Of a stretch of DNA of 64,000 nucleotides, positions 7,481 to 16,998 are shown piece after piece. The stretch comes from an uncultured Clostridia bacterium (GTDB taxonomy: Bacteria; Bacillota; Clostridia; Lachnospirales; Anaerotignaceae), in the NCBI GenBank assembly GCA_944378105.1, contig CALWGC010000024.1:1-64000 (forward strand), written 5' to 3'. The translations under genes and the position numbers were made by a program. The notes beneath the pieces are model-generated. The model was not told the origin of the DNA and searched no databases. It was given only the letters and a program-made list of their open reading frames with translations. Within the stretch, counting starts at the first letter, position 1, and the number at the start of each line of letters is the position of its first letter.

Positions 7481-9037
7481 TTAGTGTTTAAAATGGCGCA
7501 TTCCCACAAACACCATGGCAATACCATATTTGTCGCAGGCGGCAATACTTTCTTCGTCTTTGACAGAGCCACCGGGCTGAATGATGGCAGTGATGCCGGC
7601 CTTGGCGCAAGCTTCCACACAGTCTGGGAAGGGGAAGAAAGCGTCGCTGGCCAAACTTGCTCCTTTGACCACATCGGCCCCCAGGTGATTGGTGCCATGG
7701 TCAATGGCCTGTTCGCAGGCCCAGATACGGTTTACCTGGCCTGGGCCAATGCCAACGGATTGTTTGTTTTTGGCAATGGCAATGCCGTTGGATTTGGTAT
7801 GTTTCACCATTTTGAAGGCAAATTTCATGTCTTCGATTTCTGCTGGCGTCGGTGTTTTTTTGGTCACCACGTTCCAGTTGGCTTCGTCAAAGAGCGTGCT
7901 GTCCAATTCCTGCACCAAAAGCCCGCCGGACACTTTTTTCAAGTCCACGGCCGTTTTTGGCTGTTTGGTCAAAATATCTGGCAATTCCATCACACGGATG
8001 TTTTTCTTTTGGGTCAGCACAGCCAGTGCATCGGCGCTGAAGGAAGGCGCCACCACGATTTCCACAAAGATTTTAGCAATTTCTTCTGCCATTTTCTTGT
8101 CCACTTCGCGGTTGGCCACGATGATGCCGCCAAAGATGGAAACGGGGTCGCTGTTGTATGCTTTCAGATAAGCTTCGGAAATGGTATCGGCGCTGCCTAC
8201 GCCGCAAGGGTTGGCATGTTTGCAGGCCACAACGGTGGGTTCTTCAAATTCTTTCAGCAATTCCAAAGCGCCGTTGGTGTCGTTGATGTTATTGAAAGAC
8301 AGTTCTTTGCCGTGCAGCTGTTTGGCGTTGGTCAGCATCCCCTTGGTATTGCCGATTTCCCGATAGAACGCAGCTTTTTGATGGGGGTTTTCGCCATAAC
8401 GCATATCCTGTACCTTTTCAAAGGTCATGGTAAAGGTATCGGTGAATACGTCCATGCCGGCCTGTTCTTTCATGTAGGCAGCAATGAGGCTATCGTAATG
8501 AGCCGTGTGCATAAACACTTTGGTGGAAAGACGGAATTTCGTTTCCAGGCTTACTTCGCCGTTTGTTTTCAGTTCTTCCAATACCGTCCCATAATCCTTC
8601 GGGTCCACAATCACGGCCACGTCCTGATAGTTTTTGGCAGCGGCGCGGATCATGGTTGGACCGCCAATATCGATATTTTCAATGGCTTCGGCACGGGTGA
8701 CGCCGTCTTTTAAGATGGTTTGTTTAAAAGGATACAAGTTTACCACCACCATATCGATGGGGTCAATGTGCTGTTCGGCCAGTTGTTTCATGTGTTCTTC
8801 GTTGCTGCGAATGGCCAAAAGGCCGCCATGGATGGCCGGATGCAGTGTTTTTACTCTGCCATCCAAGCATTCTGGAAAACCGGTGATATCCGAAACACCA
8901 ATCACCGGAATCCCGGCTTGTTCCAATGTTTTGTGGGTGCCACCAGTGGAAATCAGCTCCCACCCCAAAGCAACCAATTCTTTTGCGAAATCCACAATGC
9001 CCGTCTTGTCCGAAACACTCAATAATGCTCTTTTCAT
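7481..9037 (-). CDS. purH: Bifunctional AICAR transformylase / IMP cyclohydrolase
   Basis: A 518-residue enzyme for the last two steps of IMP synthesis. The N-terminal MGS-like cyclohydrolase domain runs from [20 protein letters not shown] to about residue 195 and holds [18 protein letters not shown] and [13 protein letters not shown]. The C-terminal formyltransferase domain contains the K-H pair in [14 protein letters not shown]. The ATG at 9037 follows AGGAG and gives the family length; the frame extends upstream only into the riboswitch leader. It stands alone, with no other pur genes adjacent, and is preceded by a ZTP riboswitch, so expression should respond to the formylation block sensed as ZTP/AICAR. 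Confidence 0.97.
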   Translation of the reverse strand: MKRALLSVSDKTGIVDFAKELVALGWELISTGGTHKTLEQAGIPVIGVSDITGFPECLDGRVKTLHPAIHGGLLAIRSNEEHMKQLAEQHIDPIDMVVVNLYPFKQTILKDGVTRAEAIENIDIGGPTMIRAAAKNYQDVAVIVDPKDYGTVLEELKTNGEVSLETKFRLSTKVFMHTAHYDSLIAAYMKEQAGMDVFTDTFTMTFEKVQDMRYGENPHQKAAFYREIGNTKGMLTNAKQLHGKELSFNNINDTNGALELLKEFEEPTVVACKHANPCGVGSADTISEAYLKAYNSDPVSIFGGIIVANREVDKKMAEEIAKIFVEIVVAPSFSADALAVLTQKKNIRVMELPDILTKQPKTAVDLKKVSGGLLVQELDSTLFDEANWNVVTKKTPTPAEIEDMKFAFKMVKHTKSNGIAIAKNKQSVGIGPGQVNRIWACEQAIDHGTNHLGADVVKGASLASDAFFPFPDCVEACAKAGITAIIQPGGSVKDEESIAACDKYGIAMVFVGMRHFKH

Positions 9038-9054
9038 CTGTTTATACGCTCCTT

Positions 9055-9095
9055 TCTGTGGGGGCCAATAAAAAAACCGGCCCCCTGTGCAAATC
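9055..9095 (-). promoter_or_regulatory. GC-rich expression-platform hairpin in the purH leader
   Basis: On the minus strand GGGGGCC and GGCCCCC can pair around a loop containing six T residues, ending just before the purH ribosome site. The GGGGGCCGG-TTTTTT portion could alternatively be the 3' half of a terminator paired with the 3' end of the ZTP aptamer. Which fold is used cannot be decided by eye. Confidence 0.45.
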
Positions 9096-9112
9096 AAACA
9101 AAAGTTGTAATC

Positions 9113-9192
9113 TTTGCCCAGGCGGTCGGCATCCTCTTTCATACTCCCCGTGGTTTCTTCCACTTGTTTCCGCCAGTTGTATGAAAGTCATT
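9113..9192 (-). ncRNA. ZTP (pfl) riboswitch controlling purH
   Basis: The minus-strand leader contains the pfl-motif segments in order: AACTGGCGGAAAC, GTGGAAGAAACCACGGGGAG with its short GTGG/CCAC hairpin, and the 3' conserved CCGACCGCCTGGGCA, whose CCGCC can form the pseudoknot with GGCGG. This RNA class binds ZTP and AICAR phosphate and upregulates purine and one-carbon genes; PurH consumes AICAR with a formyl-folate. Confidence 0.88.
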
Positions 9193-9245
9193 TCTTCATT
9201 TCCCATTTATTGTACCTGGTTTTTGGCCGAAAGTCAAGCGGTAAC

Positions 9246-9278
9246 CAAAAACGCTGTGCCTTTGGCACAGCGTTTGGG
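9246..9278 (-). terminator. Terminator of the purine permease gene
   Basis: AAACGCTGTGCC and GGCACAGCGTTT form a 12-bp perfect stem with a 3-base loop; on the minus strand it is followed by TTGG after five T. It lies about 30 bases beyond the permease stop. Confidence 0.8.
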
Positions 9279-9305
9279 ATACATCCGTTTTGCTCTTTTC
9301 TTCTG

Positions 9306-10634
9306 TTACAGTATCAGTTTCAAGAAAAATAAGATTGCGATAATGATAATGACTGGGTTCAGCTCTTTGCTTCTGCCACTCAACAGTTTCAACAGCACAT
9401 AAGAAAGAACGCCAAATACCAACCCTTCAGAAATGCTGTAGGCAACCACCATCATCAAAATGGCAATGAAAGCCGGGAACCCTTCAGTGTAATCGCTAAA
9501 ATCGATTTTCATCACCGATTCCATCATGAAAAGCCCCACCGTAATCAAAGCCGGTGTTGTGGCAAAGGATGGAATGGCCGTGATGATGGGGGAGAAAAAG
9601 AGGGCCAGCAAGAACAACACCGCCGTTGTCAAAGACGTTAACCCGGTGCGTCCCCCGTCGGTCACACCAGAAGCACTTTCCACAAACGTGGTAACCGTCG
9701 AAGTACCCAGCACGGCGCCAGCCGTCGTGGCCACGGCGTCTGCCATCAATGCGCCTTTGATGCGAGGCAGCTTTCCGTCCTTATCCAAATATCCGGCTTT
9801 GGAAGAAACGCCAATGAGGGTGCCCAGCGTATCAAATAAGTCCACAAACAGGAACGAGAAAATAATCGTCACAAATTCCAAAGAAAACACGCTGGAAAGA
9901 TCCAATTTCCCAAACACCGGCAAAATGGATGGTGGCATTGCCATCACACCGCTGGGTAACAGAGAAAAATTGGTTTCATCCACCACATAAATACCAGCAA
10001 ACTGGCAAACAATGCCCAAAGCATACGTAATCAAAATGCCCCAAAGCAGCGCCCCTTTGATTTTACGAATGACCATAACCACCGTCAAAATCGTCCCAAT
10101 GAGGGCCAAAGCCACCGGCACCGATTTTACATTGCCCAGTGCCACAAGCGTCGAAGACTCTGCCACAATGACACCGGCGTTTTGCATCCCGATAAACGCA
10201 ATGAATAACCCGATGCCCACACTGGTGGCCGTTTTCAATGTCTTTGGAATGGCGTTAAAGATGGCCTCCCGCACATTGGTGGCAGAAAGCAAAATAAACA
10301 CAATCCCTTCCACGAATACGGCGCCCAAAGCCATCTGCCAAGAATAACCGTATTGCAATACCACCGTAAAGGCAAAGTAAGCATTTAACCCCATGCCTGG
10401 TGCCAAAGCAAACGGATAGTTGGCAAGAAGTGCCATGCAAAGCGTACCCAAGGCCGATGCCACCGCCGTGGCCGTCAAAATGGCCCCGGCGTCCATCCCC
10501 GTCGCACTTAAAATGCTGGGGTTGACGATCAAGATGTACGCCATGGTCATAAACGTGGTTAGCCCCGCAGAAAGTTCCGTCCGCACCGAAGTGTGGTTTT
10601 CCTGCAAATGAAAATGCTGTTCCAAAAAGCTCAT
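9306..10634 (-). CDS. NCS2-family guanine/hypoxanthine permease (AzgA/PbuG-like)
   Basis: A 442-residue protein with about 12 to 14 membrane segments. It takes up purine bases by proton symport. Typical family segments are TELSAGLTTFMTMAYILIVNPSIL at the N-terminus, LAPGMGLNAYFAF, and the C-terminal ALLFFSPI-type helix region near TAVLFLLALFFSPI. The start at 10634 (MSFLEQ) is supported by GGAGG ten bases upstream; a further in-frame extension to 10664 has no better site. It is downstream of nothing in the same operon and next to ZTP-controlled purH, consistent with a purine neighbourhood. Guanine versus hypoxanthine versus adenine preference cannot be read from sequence. Confidence 0.92.
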   Translation of the reverse strand: MSFLEQHFHLQENHTSVRTELSAGLTTFMTMAYILIVNPSILSATGMDAGAILTATAVASALGTLCMALLANYPFALAPGMGLNAYFAFTVVLQYGYSWQMALGAVFVEGIVFILLSATNVREAIFNAIPKTLKTATSVGIGLFIAFIGMQNAGVIVAESSTLVALGNVKSVPVALALIGTILTVVMVIRKIKGALLWGILITYALGIVCQFAGIYVVDETNFSLLPSGVMAMPPSILPVFGKLDLSSVFSLEFVTIIFSFLFVDLFDTLGTLIGVSSKAGYLDKDGKLPRIKGALMADAVATTAGAVLGTSTVTTFVESASGVTDGGRTGLTSLTTAVLFLLALFFSPIITAIPSFATTPALITVGLFMMESVMKIDFSDYTEGFPAFIAILMMVVAYSISEGLVFGVLSYVLLKLLSGRSKELNPVIIIIAILFFLKLIL

Positions 10635-10725
10635 CTCATTTGTTCCTCCCTTTTTCGTCTGCAAGCAAAACAGATTTTTACGGCAACATATTATCAGATT
10701 CTAAAACAGATTTCAATTGCACTTT

Positions 10726-12165
10726 TTATTCTATGACTCGCCGCAAGGTGAAGGAAAATTCCGTTTCTTTGCCCACTTCGCTTTTCACCTGCACCGTTTC
10801 GCCATGGGCTTTGACAAATTCTTTGACAATGGCAAGGCCCAACCCTACGCCGGATTTATCTAACCCTCTGGAACTATCGGCCTTAAAAAACCGCTCAAAG
10901 ACTTTCTTTTGTTCTTCTGCTTTGATGCCTTCGCCGGTATTGCGCACGGCAATTTGCACTTTTTGCGGTTTTTTCTTTTCTTTTTTCAACAACTTCGTCT
11001 CCACCGTAATGGTGCCATCCATCGGCGTAAATTTGACGGCATTATCCAGCAAATTGTGGATCACCCGGTGGATCATATTGGCATCGGCTTCCACCAGGAT
11101 GCTTTTTTCTTCAAAAATCGCCTGGGCGTGGATGTTTTTATCCATCAGCCGCCGCTCGAACACCGACAAAGCATCGCGGATCATTTCGTTGATGTCAAAT
11201 TCGCACACTTCCAGCTGGACGCTGCCGGCTTCGGCCTTGCTCAAATCGGTCATGTCGTTGGCCAATTTCGAAAGCCTTGCCGTCTCTTCCAGCACGATGT
11301 TAAAATATTTCGCCTGTTTTTCCGGCGGAATGGTGCCATCGGCCATGGCGCCAATGAAGCCTTGGATACTGGTCAGCGGTGAACGGAGGTCATGGCAAAT
11401 ATTGGAAATAAACTTCTGCCGGTTTTTCTCGTTGGTTTCCAAACTTTCTGCCATATAGTTAAAGCTTTGGGCCAACTGTCCCACCTCGTCAGCGCTTTCC
11501 ACTTCCAGCCGGTTTTCAAAATTGCCGTCGGCAATGACTTTCGCCGCCTCGTTCATATCCCGCAACGGCTGGCTAATCCGCTTGGAAGAAATATAAATCA
11601 ACACCGCCCCCACCAAAAAGGCCGGCACCATGCACCCGGCAATGACCATCTGCATTTCTCCCGCCGCTTCCTGCATCACCGTGATGGGTTTACACATAAA
11701 AATACCGCCCACCAGCGTATCGCCCAATATGATGGGATAGCCCACCGTGAGCACCGTTTCGTTGAACATACCGCCCACTTTTCCCCGGACGGTGGCAATT
11801 TTGCCATCCAGCACCACATTGACCGCTTCGTCGGTAATGGTTTGGCCAATCCAGCGTTCATTTAAGCTTTGGCTGACCAAACTGACCTGGCCTTGGCTAT
11901 TCATAAAAAAAACACTGGCACCCATATAATTTTCCATCACCTGTAACTCAAAGGACATCCGGCTGGTGTCAAAGACGCCGGTCAAATAGAGGCTATTCAT
12001 GCTCTCTTTAAACCGCTCCCCTTGCACAATCAGCTGTTGCTCCTGTTCTTTGATGTATTGATTGGTGTAAACAATGGAAATCCCCGCCCCAAAAAAACCA
12101 AATAACGCAAACAAGATACCCATGTATAGGATCATCTGCTTTTGAAAAATGGTTTTGATTTTCAC
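10726..12165 (-). CDS. Sensor histidine kinase
   Basis: A 479-residue membrane kinase. TM1 is about residues 10-33 and TM2 about 172-193, enclosing an extracytoplasmic sensor of roughly 135 residues. A HAMP linker follows (about 194-247), then the H-box SNICHDLRSPLTS with phosphoacceptor His258, and the ATPase domain with HNLLDNAVKFTP (N box), VRNTGEGI (G1) and GVGLGLAIVK (G2). It starts at GTG, with GAGGTGA lying inside the last codons of the response-regulator gene two bases upstream, so translation is coupled. Signal unknown; the architecture resembles WalK/PhoR-type kinases. Confidence 0.92.
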   Translation of the reverse strand: MKIKTIFQKQMILYMGILFALFGFFGAGISIVYTNQYIKEQEQQLIVQGERFKESMNSLYLTGVFDTSRMSFELQVMENYMGASVFFMNSQGQVSLVSQSLNERWIGQTITDEAVNVVLDGKIATVRGKVGGMFNETVLTVGYPIILGDTLVGGIFMCKPITVMQEAAGEMQMVIAGCMVPAFLVGAVLIYISSKRISQPLRDMNEAAKVIADGNFENRLEVESADEVGQLAQSFNYMAESLETNEKNRQKFISNICHDLRSPLTSIQGFIGAMADGTIPPEKQAKYFNIVLEETARLSKLANDMTDLSKAEAGSVQLEVCEFDINEMIRDALSVFERRLMDKNIHAQAIFEEKSILVEADANMIHRVIHNLLDNAVKFTPMDGTITVETKLLKKEKKKPQKVQIAVRNTGEGIKAEEQKKVFERFFKADSSRGLDKSGVGLGLAIVKEFVKAHGETVQVKSEVGKETEFSFTLRRVIE

Positions 12166-12167
12166 TG

Positions 12168-12860
12168 TTATTTCACCTCAAATTTATATCCCACACCCCA
12201 GACGGTTTTGACACCCCAGGGTTCGTTGTCTTCAAACTTTTCTCTGATTCGTTTGATGTGCACATCCACCGTGCGGGTATCACCGATGTATTCATAGCCC
12301 CAGATTTTATCCAACAACTGGTCTCTGGTGAACACCTGCCCCGGCCGTTTGGCCAGGAAATACAGCAGTTCAAATTCTTTGGGCGGAAAACTCAGCTCTT
12401 TGCCATGATAGGTCACGGTGTAGTTATTCATGTTGATTTCCAGGTTTTCAAAATGCAGCACATTGCTTTCTTCCGGTTTTTCCTCTTTCGTTTCGTACCG
12501 GCGCAAAACGGCTTTCACCCGGGCAATCAATTCCTTTGGCTCAAAGGGTTTGACCACATAGTCGTCGGCCCCCAGCTCCAGCCCCAGCACTTTATCAAAG
12601 GTTTCGCCTTTGGCCGTCAGCATGATGATGGGTACATTGCTGGTTTTGCGGATGCGTTTACAAACTTCATAGCCATCGATGCCTGGCAGCATGATGTCCA
12701 ATAAAATCAAGGCCGGTTGATAACTTTCAAAGGTCTCCACCGCCGAAAGCCCCGTGTAGGCCTCCTGCGTGTCATACCCTTCCCGCACCAGATATAAAGA
12801 AATCAGCTCTGCAATGTGTTCGTCATCATCTACCACTAAAATTTTCGTTTTGTCCGACAT
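12168..12860 (-). CDS. OmpR/PhoB-family response regulator
   Basis: A 230-residue regulator. The receiver domain has the acidic pair DDD at 11-13, phosphoacceptor Asp55 in LLDIMLPG, and the conserved Lys in VVKPFEP. The C-terminal winged helix contains LTPPKEFELL-like FPPKEFELLYFLAKRPGQVFTRDQLL and the recognition helix TRTVDVHIKRIREK. It is followed at two bases by its sensor kinase and lies 12 bases after mutS2, so the pair may be read through from mutS2 or use a promoter inside it. GGAGGTACCCT precedes the ATG. Confidence 0.93.
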   Translation of the reverse strand: MSDKTKILVVDDDEHIAELISLYLVREGYDTQEAYTGLSAVETFESYQPALILLDIMLPGIDGYEVCKRIRKTSNVPIIMLTAKGETFDKVLGLELGADDYVVKPFEPKELIARVKAVLRRYETKEEKPEESNVLHFENLEINMNNYTVTYHGKELSFPPKEFELLYFLAKRPGQVFTRDQLLDKIWGYEYIGDTRTVDVHIKRIREKFEDNEPWGVKTVWGVGYKFEVK

Positions 12861-12872
12861 AGGGTACCTCCT

Positions 12873-15248
12873 TTACTTCAGTTCCACCACCGTAACCCCC
12901 ATTTCCCCTTCGCCATAAACGCCGGGACGGAAGGATACCACATGGGGATTGGTTTTCAAATATTTTTGCACCGCATTTCTCAAGGCCCCGGTGCCTTTGC
13001 CATGGATGATGGTCACTTGTTTTAAGCCGGAAAGGTAGGCATCATCCAAATATTTATCAATATTGCCCAGCGCTTCTTCCACCAACTCGCCGCGGCAGTC
13101 GATTTCTGCCCGGACACTCATGGCTTTGCCGGCCTTGGCCCTTGGCGGCGTGGTTCTGGCTTTGGTTTTTGGCGCTTCTTTTTCCACAAAGGTGTCGATA
13201 GAAAGTTCTCTTAAAGGCACTTTCACTTTCATAATCCCCATCTGCACCATCACGTCTTTGTTGTTGTCCGGCGCCGTTAAGGCCACACCATGCTGGTCAA
13301 AGCTAACCACATAGACTTTGTCGCCGGGACGCAGGCTTTCTGGCGGACGATGGGCTTTCCGTTTTTTCATGAGGCTTTTGTTGATTTCGCTATCGATATT
13401 GGAAAGGCCTTCTTTGATTTTTTGCCGGCTTTCGTTCATTTTGTTTTGGTTGGCCTTTTCTCTGGCGTCTTTATGCATTTGCTTGATGATGGCGTCGGCT
13501 TCTTCTTTGGCCTTGCGGTAAACGCTTTGGGCCTCTTCTCTGGCGTTGGCCAAAATCTTTTCTTTCTGGGCCGCAATTTTTGCCTGCTGTTCTTCCACTT
13601 CTTTTTTCAGCCGTTCGGCTTCCTTGCGATACTGTTCGGCCCGTTCTTGTTCATAGACCACCGTTTTTTTGCTGATTTCCAGGTCTGTGATGACGTCTTC
13701 AAACCGCATTTCGTCCTGGCTCATAAAGGTTTTGGCCGCCTCAATGACATCGTCTTTTAACCCCAGCCGCTTGGAGATGGCAAAGGCGTTGGATTTACCG
13801 GGAATGCCAATCAAAAGCTTATAAGTGGGCCGCAGCGTTTCCACGTCAAACTCGCACCCGGCATTTTCCACCCCATCGGTGGAGAGGGCATAGACCTTCA
13901 GCTCGCTATAGTGGGTGGTGACGGCGGTGCGGATGTTGCGGTCTTTGAGACGTTGGATGATGGCCAAGGCCAGTGCCGCCCCTTCCACCGGGTCCGTCCC
14001 CGCCCCCAATTCATCAAAGAGCACCAAAGACCGGCTGGTCACTTGATTTAAAATGGAGACAATGTTCACCATGTGGGCCGAAAAGGTACTGAGGCTTTGT
14101 TCAATGCTTTGCTCATCGCCAATATCGGCAAACACTTGGTCAAAGACGGCCAAAGACGAATTGTCAAAGGCCGGGATATGAAGCCCCGCTTGACCCATGA
14201 GGGTAAAAAGCCCCAATGTTTTTAACGCCACCGTCTTGCCGCCGGTGTTGGGCCCAGTAATCAGCAGTGTGGTAAAATCTTTTCCCAAATAAAGCTCAAT
14301 GGGCACCACCGTTTCTTGGTTTAAAAGGGGATGGCGGCCTTTTTTGATATGGATATAGCCGGAGGTATTCAGTTTTGGCCGAGAAGCTTTCATATTCACA
14401 GCCAGATTCCCCTTGGCAAAAATGAAATCCAGCTGGGTAATCCAGGCCAAATTGGCTTCCAAAAAGGCAGCATTTTCTGCCACCAAGGCCGAAAGGGCCT
14501 GGAGCACTTTTTCCATCTCCACTTTTTCTTTGCTTTGCAATTCTTTGATTTTGTTGTTCAGCTGCACCACGGCCATGGGCTCGATAAAGAGCGTGGAACC
14601 GGTGTTGGATTGGTCATGGACCATGCCAGGAAACATGGAGCGGTATTCGCTTTTGACCGGCAGACAATAGCGGTCGTTTCGGATGGTAATGACGGCATCT
14701 TGCAGCATGGTCCGGGCGGAATTCATGACGCTGTTTAACTGTTCTCGAATGCGATTGTTGGCCCCATGGATTTCCCGGCGCACACTGGCCAGTCCCGGCG
14801 AAGCATGGTCGCTCATTTCCACATCAGAAACAACGCAGCGGCCAATTTCCTTTTCCAACTGGGGCAAAAGCTGCACCTGTTCCAACATTTCTTCCAACAA
14901 CGGATAGTGCTCCGCCTTATTTTCGTTTTTGGCATAGCCCTTCACTTTCCGGCAGACATATAAAAAATCGCCCACCGCCATCAAATCGGCCAACCCCAGC
15001 ACGCCGCCGGCCATGGCCCGGCCAATCTGGGGGCGAATTTCTTTGATGCCGCCCAAGGGGATATTCCCTTTACGCACCACCATGGCGGCCGCCTCCGATG
15101 TTTCCTGCTGCCAACGGTCAATCTCGCTGATATTATCCGTAGGCCGAAGGGACAGGGCCATTTCTTTCCCCATGGGGGAAATGGCCAAAGACGCCAACTG
15201 TTCCAGTATTTTATCAAACTCCAATGTATGAATGGCTTTTTCGTTCAT
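12873..15248 (-). CDS. mutS2: Endonuclease MutS2
   Basis: A 791-residue MutS-family ATPase with a C-terminal Smr nuclease domain. Visible: core/lever segments at the N-terminus (EKAIHTLEFDKILEQLA), Walker A GPNTGGKTVALKTLGL near residue 335, Walker B LVLFDELGAGTDP, a long charged coiled coil at about 510-620, and Smr DCRGELVEEALGNIDKYLDDA with the HGKGTGALR motif at the end. Family roles include suppression of recombination and rescue of collided ribosomes in Bacillus. ATG 15248 follows GAGGT at seven bases and gives normal length. Confidence 0.95.
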   Translation of the reverse strand: MNEKAIHTLEFDKILEQLASLAISPMGKEMALSLRPTDNISEIDRWQQETSEAAAMVVRKGNIPLGGIKEIRPQIGRAMAGGVLGLADLMAVGDFLYVCRKVKGYAKNENKAEHYPLLEEMLEQVQLLPQLEKEIGRCVVSDVEMSDHASPGLASVRREIHGANNRIREQLNSVMNSARTMLQDAVITIRNDRYCLPVKSEYRSMFPGMVHDQSNTGSTLFIEPMAVVQLNNKIKELQSKEKVEMEKVLQALSALVAENAAFLEANLAWITQLDFIFAKGNLAVNMKASRPKLNTSGYIHIKKGRHPLLNQETVVPIELYLGKDFTTLLITGPNTGGKTVALKTLGLFTLMGQAGLHIPAFDNSSLAVFDQVFADIGDEQSIEQSLSTFSAHMVNIVSILNQVTSRSLVLFDELGAGTDPVEGAALALAIIQRLKDRNIRTAVTTHYSELKVYALSTDGVENAGCEFDVETLRPTYKLLIGIPGKSNAFAISKRLGLKDDVIEAAKTFMSQDEMRFEDVITDLEISKKTVVYEQERAEQYRKEAERLKKEVEEQQAKIAAQKEKILANAREEAQSVYRKAKEEADAIIKQMHKDAREKANQNKMNESRQKIKEGLSNIDSEINKSLMKKRKAHRPPESLRPGDKVYVVSFDQHGVALTAPDNNKDVMVQMGIMKVKVPLRELSIDTFVEKEAPKTKARTTPPRAKAGKAMSVRAEIDCRGELVEEALGNIDKYLDDAYLSGLKQVTIIHGKGTGALRNAVQKYLKTNPHVVSFRPGVYGEGEMGVTVVELK

Positions 15249-15391
15249 CCTTGATACCTCTTTGATTTTTTCTCCCAACAAAACCACAACCTGTGGTTTT
15301 TCGTACCCTTTATTGTACCACGTTTTCTTTCAGTTTGCCACAGACAATCATCCCCCGCAACAAAAAGGGGCCAAAGTTTACAAAATGTTTG

Positions 15392-15443
15392 CAAAAAAAA
15401 AGAAAAATCCCACCCACCCCAATTTGTGGCAATGCAGGATTTT
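15392..15443 (-). terminator. Terminator of murA
   Basis: On the minus strand AAAAATCC and GGATTTTT close a stem with an inner CCAC/GTGG pair and a long T-run. It lies a few bases beyond the murA stop and separates murA from mutS2. Confidence 0.65.
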
Positions 15444-15449
15444 TCTGTC

Positions 15450-16721
15450 TTACTGTTCTTCCGTCTCTTCTTCCCGGTGCAAACAAGCGCCAATGGACTG
15501 CAATTTTTCTTCCAAATGGCAATACCCCCGGTCGATATGATAGACATCCTCAATTTCCGTCTGTCCCTGGGCCAAAAGCCCCGCAATCACCAGCGCCGCC
15601 CCGGCCCGCAAATCCGGCGCACAAACGGAAGTGCCAGTCAAGCTTTTGACGCCTTCCACCACGGCCATGCGCCCTTCCGTTTTGATATCGGCCCCCATCC
15701 GTAACAGTTGGGAGGCCTGTAAAAACCGGTTTTCAAATAACGTCTCCGTCACCACCGACGTTCCCTTGGCCACCGTGGCCAGCACCATGAATATGGCCTG
15801 TAAATCCGTGGGAAACCCGGGATAGGGCATGGTCTTGATGTCAAAAGAAGATAGATTGCCGTCGGAGACAATATGAATCCGTCCGCTTTCCACCGTCAGC
15901 TGCACCCCGGCTTCTTTCAGCTTGGCCAATATGGCTCCCAAATGTTCCGACGGCGCGTTTTGCACCGTCACATCGCCCCCCACAGCCGCCACTGCCGCCA
16001 AAAACGTACCTGCCTCCACCCGGTCGCTGATGACCGTGTGTCTCGCCCCGCCCAACTGACGCACCCCCGTTACCACCAGGTGGGTAGTGCCGGCGCCTTG
16101 GATTTGGGCGCCCATTTTTCTTAAAAATGCGGCCAAATCCACAATCTCCGGTTCTGTGGCCGCGTTTTCAATTTCCGTCCTTCCCTCCGCTGTCACCGCT
16201 GCCATCAACAGCTGTTCTGTGGCCCCGACGCTTGGCACATCCAAATAAATCCGGCTGCCTTGAAACCGCCGGCATCTGGCCAACACATCCCCATGCTCCA
16301 ACTTCACCTTGGCCCCCATCTGTTGCAGCCCCTTCAAATGCAAATCCACCGGCCTTGTCCCAATGGGGCATCCGCCCGGCAGCGGCACCTGGGCCCGATG
16401 CTTTCTGGCCAAAAGCGGGGCCAACACAAAAAAAGAAGCCCTCAGCTTTTCTGCCAATGCAGCATCTTCCCTTGTGGATGTCAATTTTTTTGCCGTAATT
16501 ACCGCCATCTGTTTTTTAGCATCATAGAGGACTTCTGCGCCCAAACTACGTAGAATTTTTAACAATACCAATACATCCGTAAACGGCGGCACCTGCCGAA
16601 TGGTACAAGTCTCTTCCGTCAAAAGACAAGCACACAGCACCGGCAGCGCCGCATTTTTGGACCCACCCACAGCCACACATCCACTGAGCGGTCCGCTGTG
16701 CTCCACAACTAATTTCGCCAT
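15450..16721 (-). CDS. murA: UDP-N-acetylglucosamine 1-carboxyvinyltransferase
   Basis: A 423-residue enzyme for the first committed step of peptidoglycan synthesis, transferring enolpyruvate from PEP to UDP-GlcNAc. The substrate Lys-Asn pair is in GGSKNAALPVL. The fosfomycin-reactive catalytic Cys is present in LPGGCPIGTRPVDLHL. The C-terminal half has the matching fold motifs FPTDLQ and HIDRGYCHLEEKL. The ATG 16721 is preceded by AGGAG with 11 bases spacing and gives the family length. It is a single-gene unit bounded by a terminator. Confidence 0.95.
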   Translation of the reverse strand: MAKLVVEHSGPLSGCVAVGGSKNAALPVLCACLLTEETCTIRQVPPFTDVLVLLKILRSLGAEVLYDAKKQMAVITAKKLTSTREDAALAEKLRASFFVLAPLLARKHRAQVPLPGGCPIGTRPVDLHLKGLQQMGAKVKLEHGDVLARCRRFQGSRIYLDVPSVGATEQLLMAAVTAEGRTEIENAATEPEIVDLAAFLRKMGAQIQGAGTTHLVVTGVRQLGGARHTVISDRVEAGTFLAAVAAVGGDVTVQNAPSEHLGAILAKLKEAGVQLTVESGRIHIVSDGNLSSFDIKTMPYPGFPTDLQAIFMVLATVAKGTSVVTETLFENRFLQASQLLRMGADIKTEGRMAVVEGVKSLTGTSVCAPDLRAGAALVIAGLLAQGQTEIEDVYHIDRGYCHLEEKLQSIGACLHREEETEEQ

Positions 16722-16936
16722 CTTCGCCACATCTCCTTTTCTCTTTTGGCTAGTATGGCTCAATGACGCAAATCTTAGACAGGAAAAAAATCGGCTTTCT
16801 TTCTTCTTCTTTTTGGCATTTTGCCAAAGAAAACCGTAACTTTTTTTCTGGCCTTTCCTGATAAATTTCAGAAAACTACGAAAAATATTGCTATCATTGT
16901 AACAAATTTTTGCTATACAATTTTGCGAAATTCGGA

Positions 16937-16942
16937 TATAAT
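16937..16942 (+). promoter_or_regulatory. -10 box of the pfkA promoter
   Basis: A perfect TATAAT about 57 bases upstream of the pfkA ATG. The -35 is weak: TACAAT at 16 bases is the best candidate. Confidence 0.45.
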
Positions 16943-16998
16943 AAGGCAGACATCAAAGAGCGAAAAGAAAAAAGAGAACAAAGAGGAGGAGTCCATCC

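Noticed and set aside
9038-9200. Purine (guanine/PreQ1-type) riboswitch before purH
   Set aside because: The conserved core does not match purine aptamers; the ZTP motif explains the segment better.
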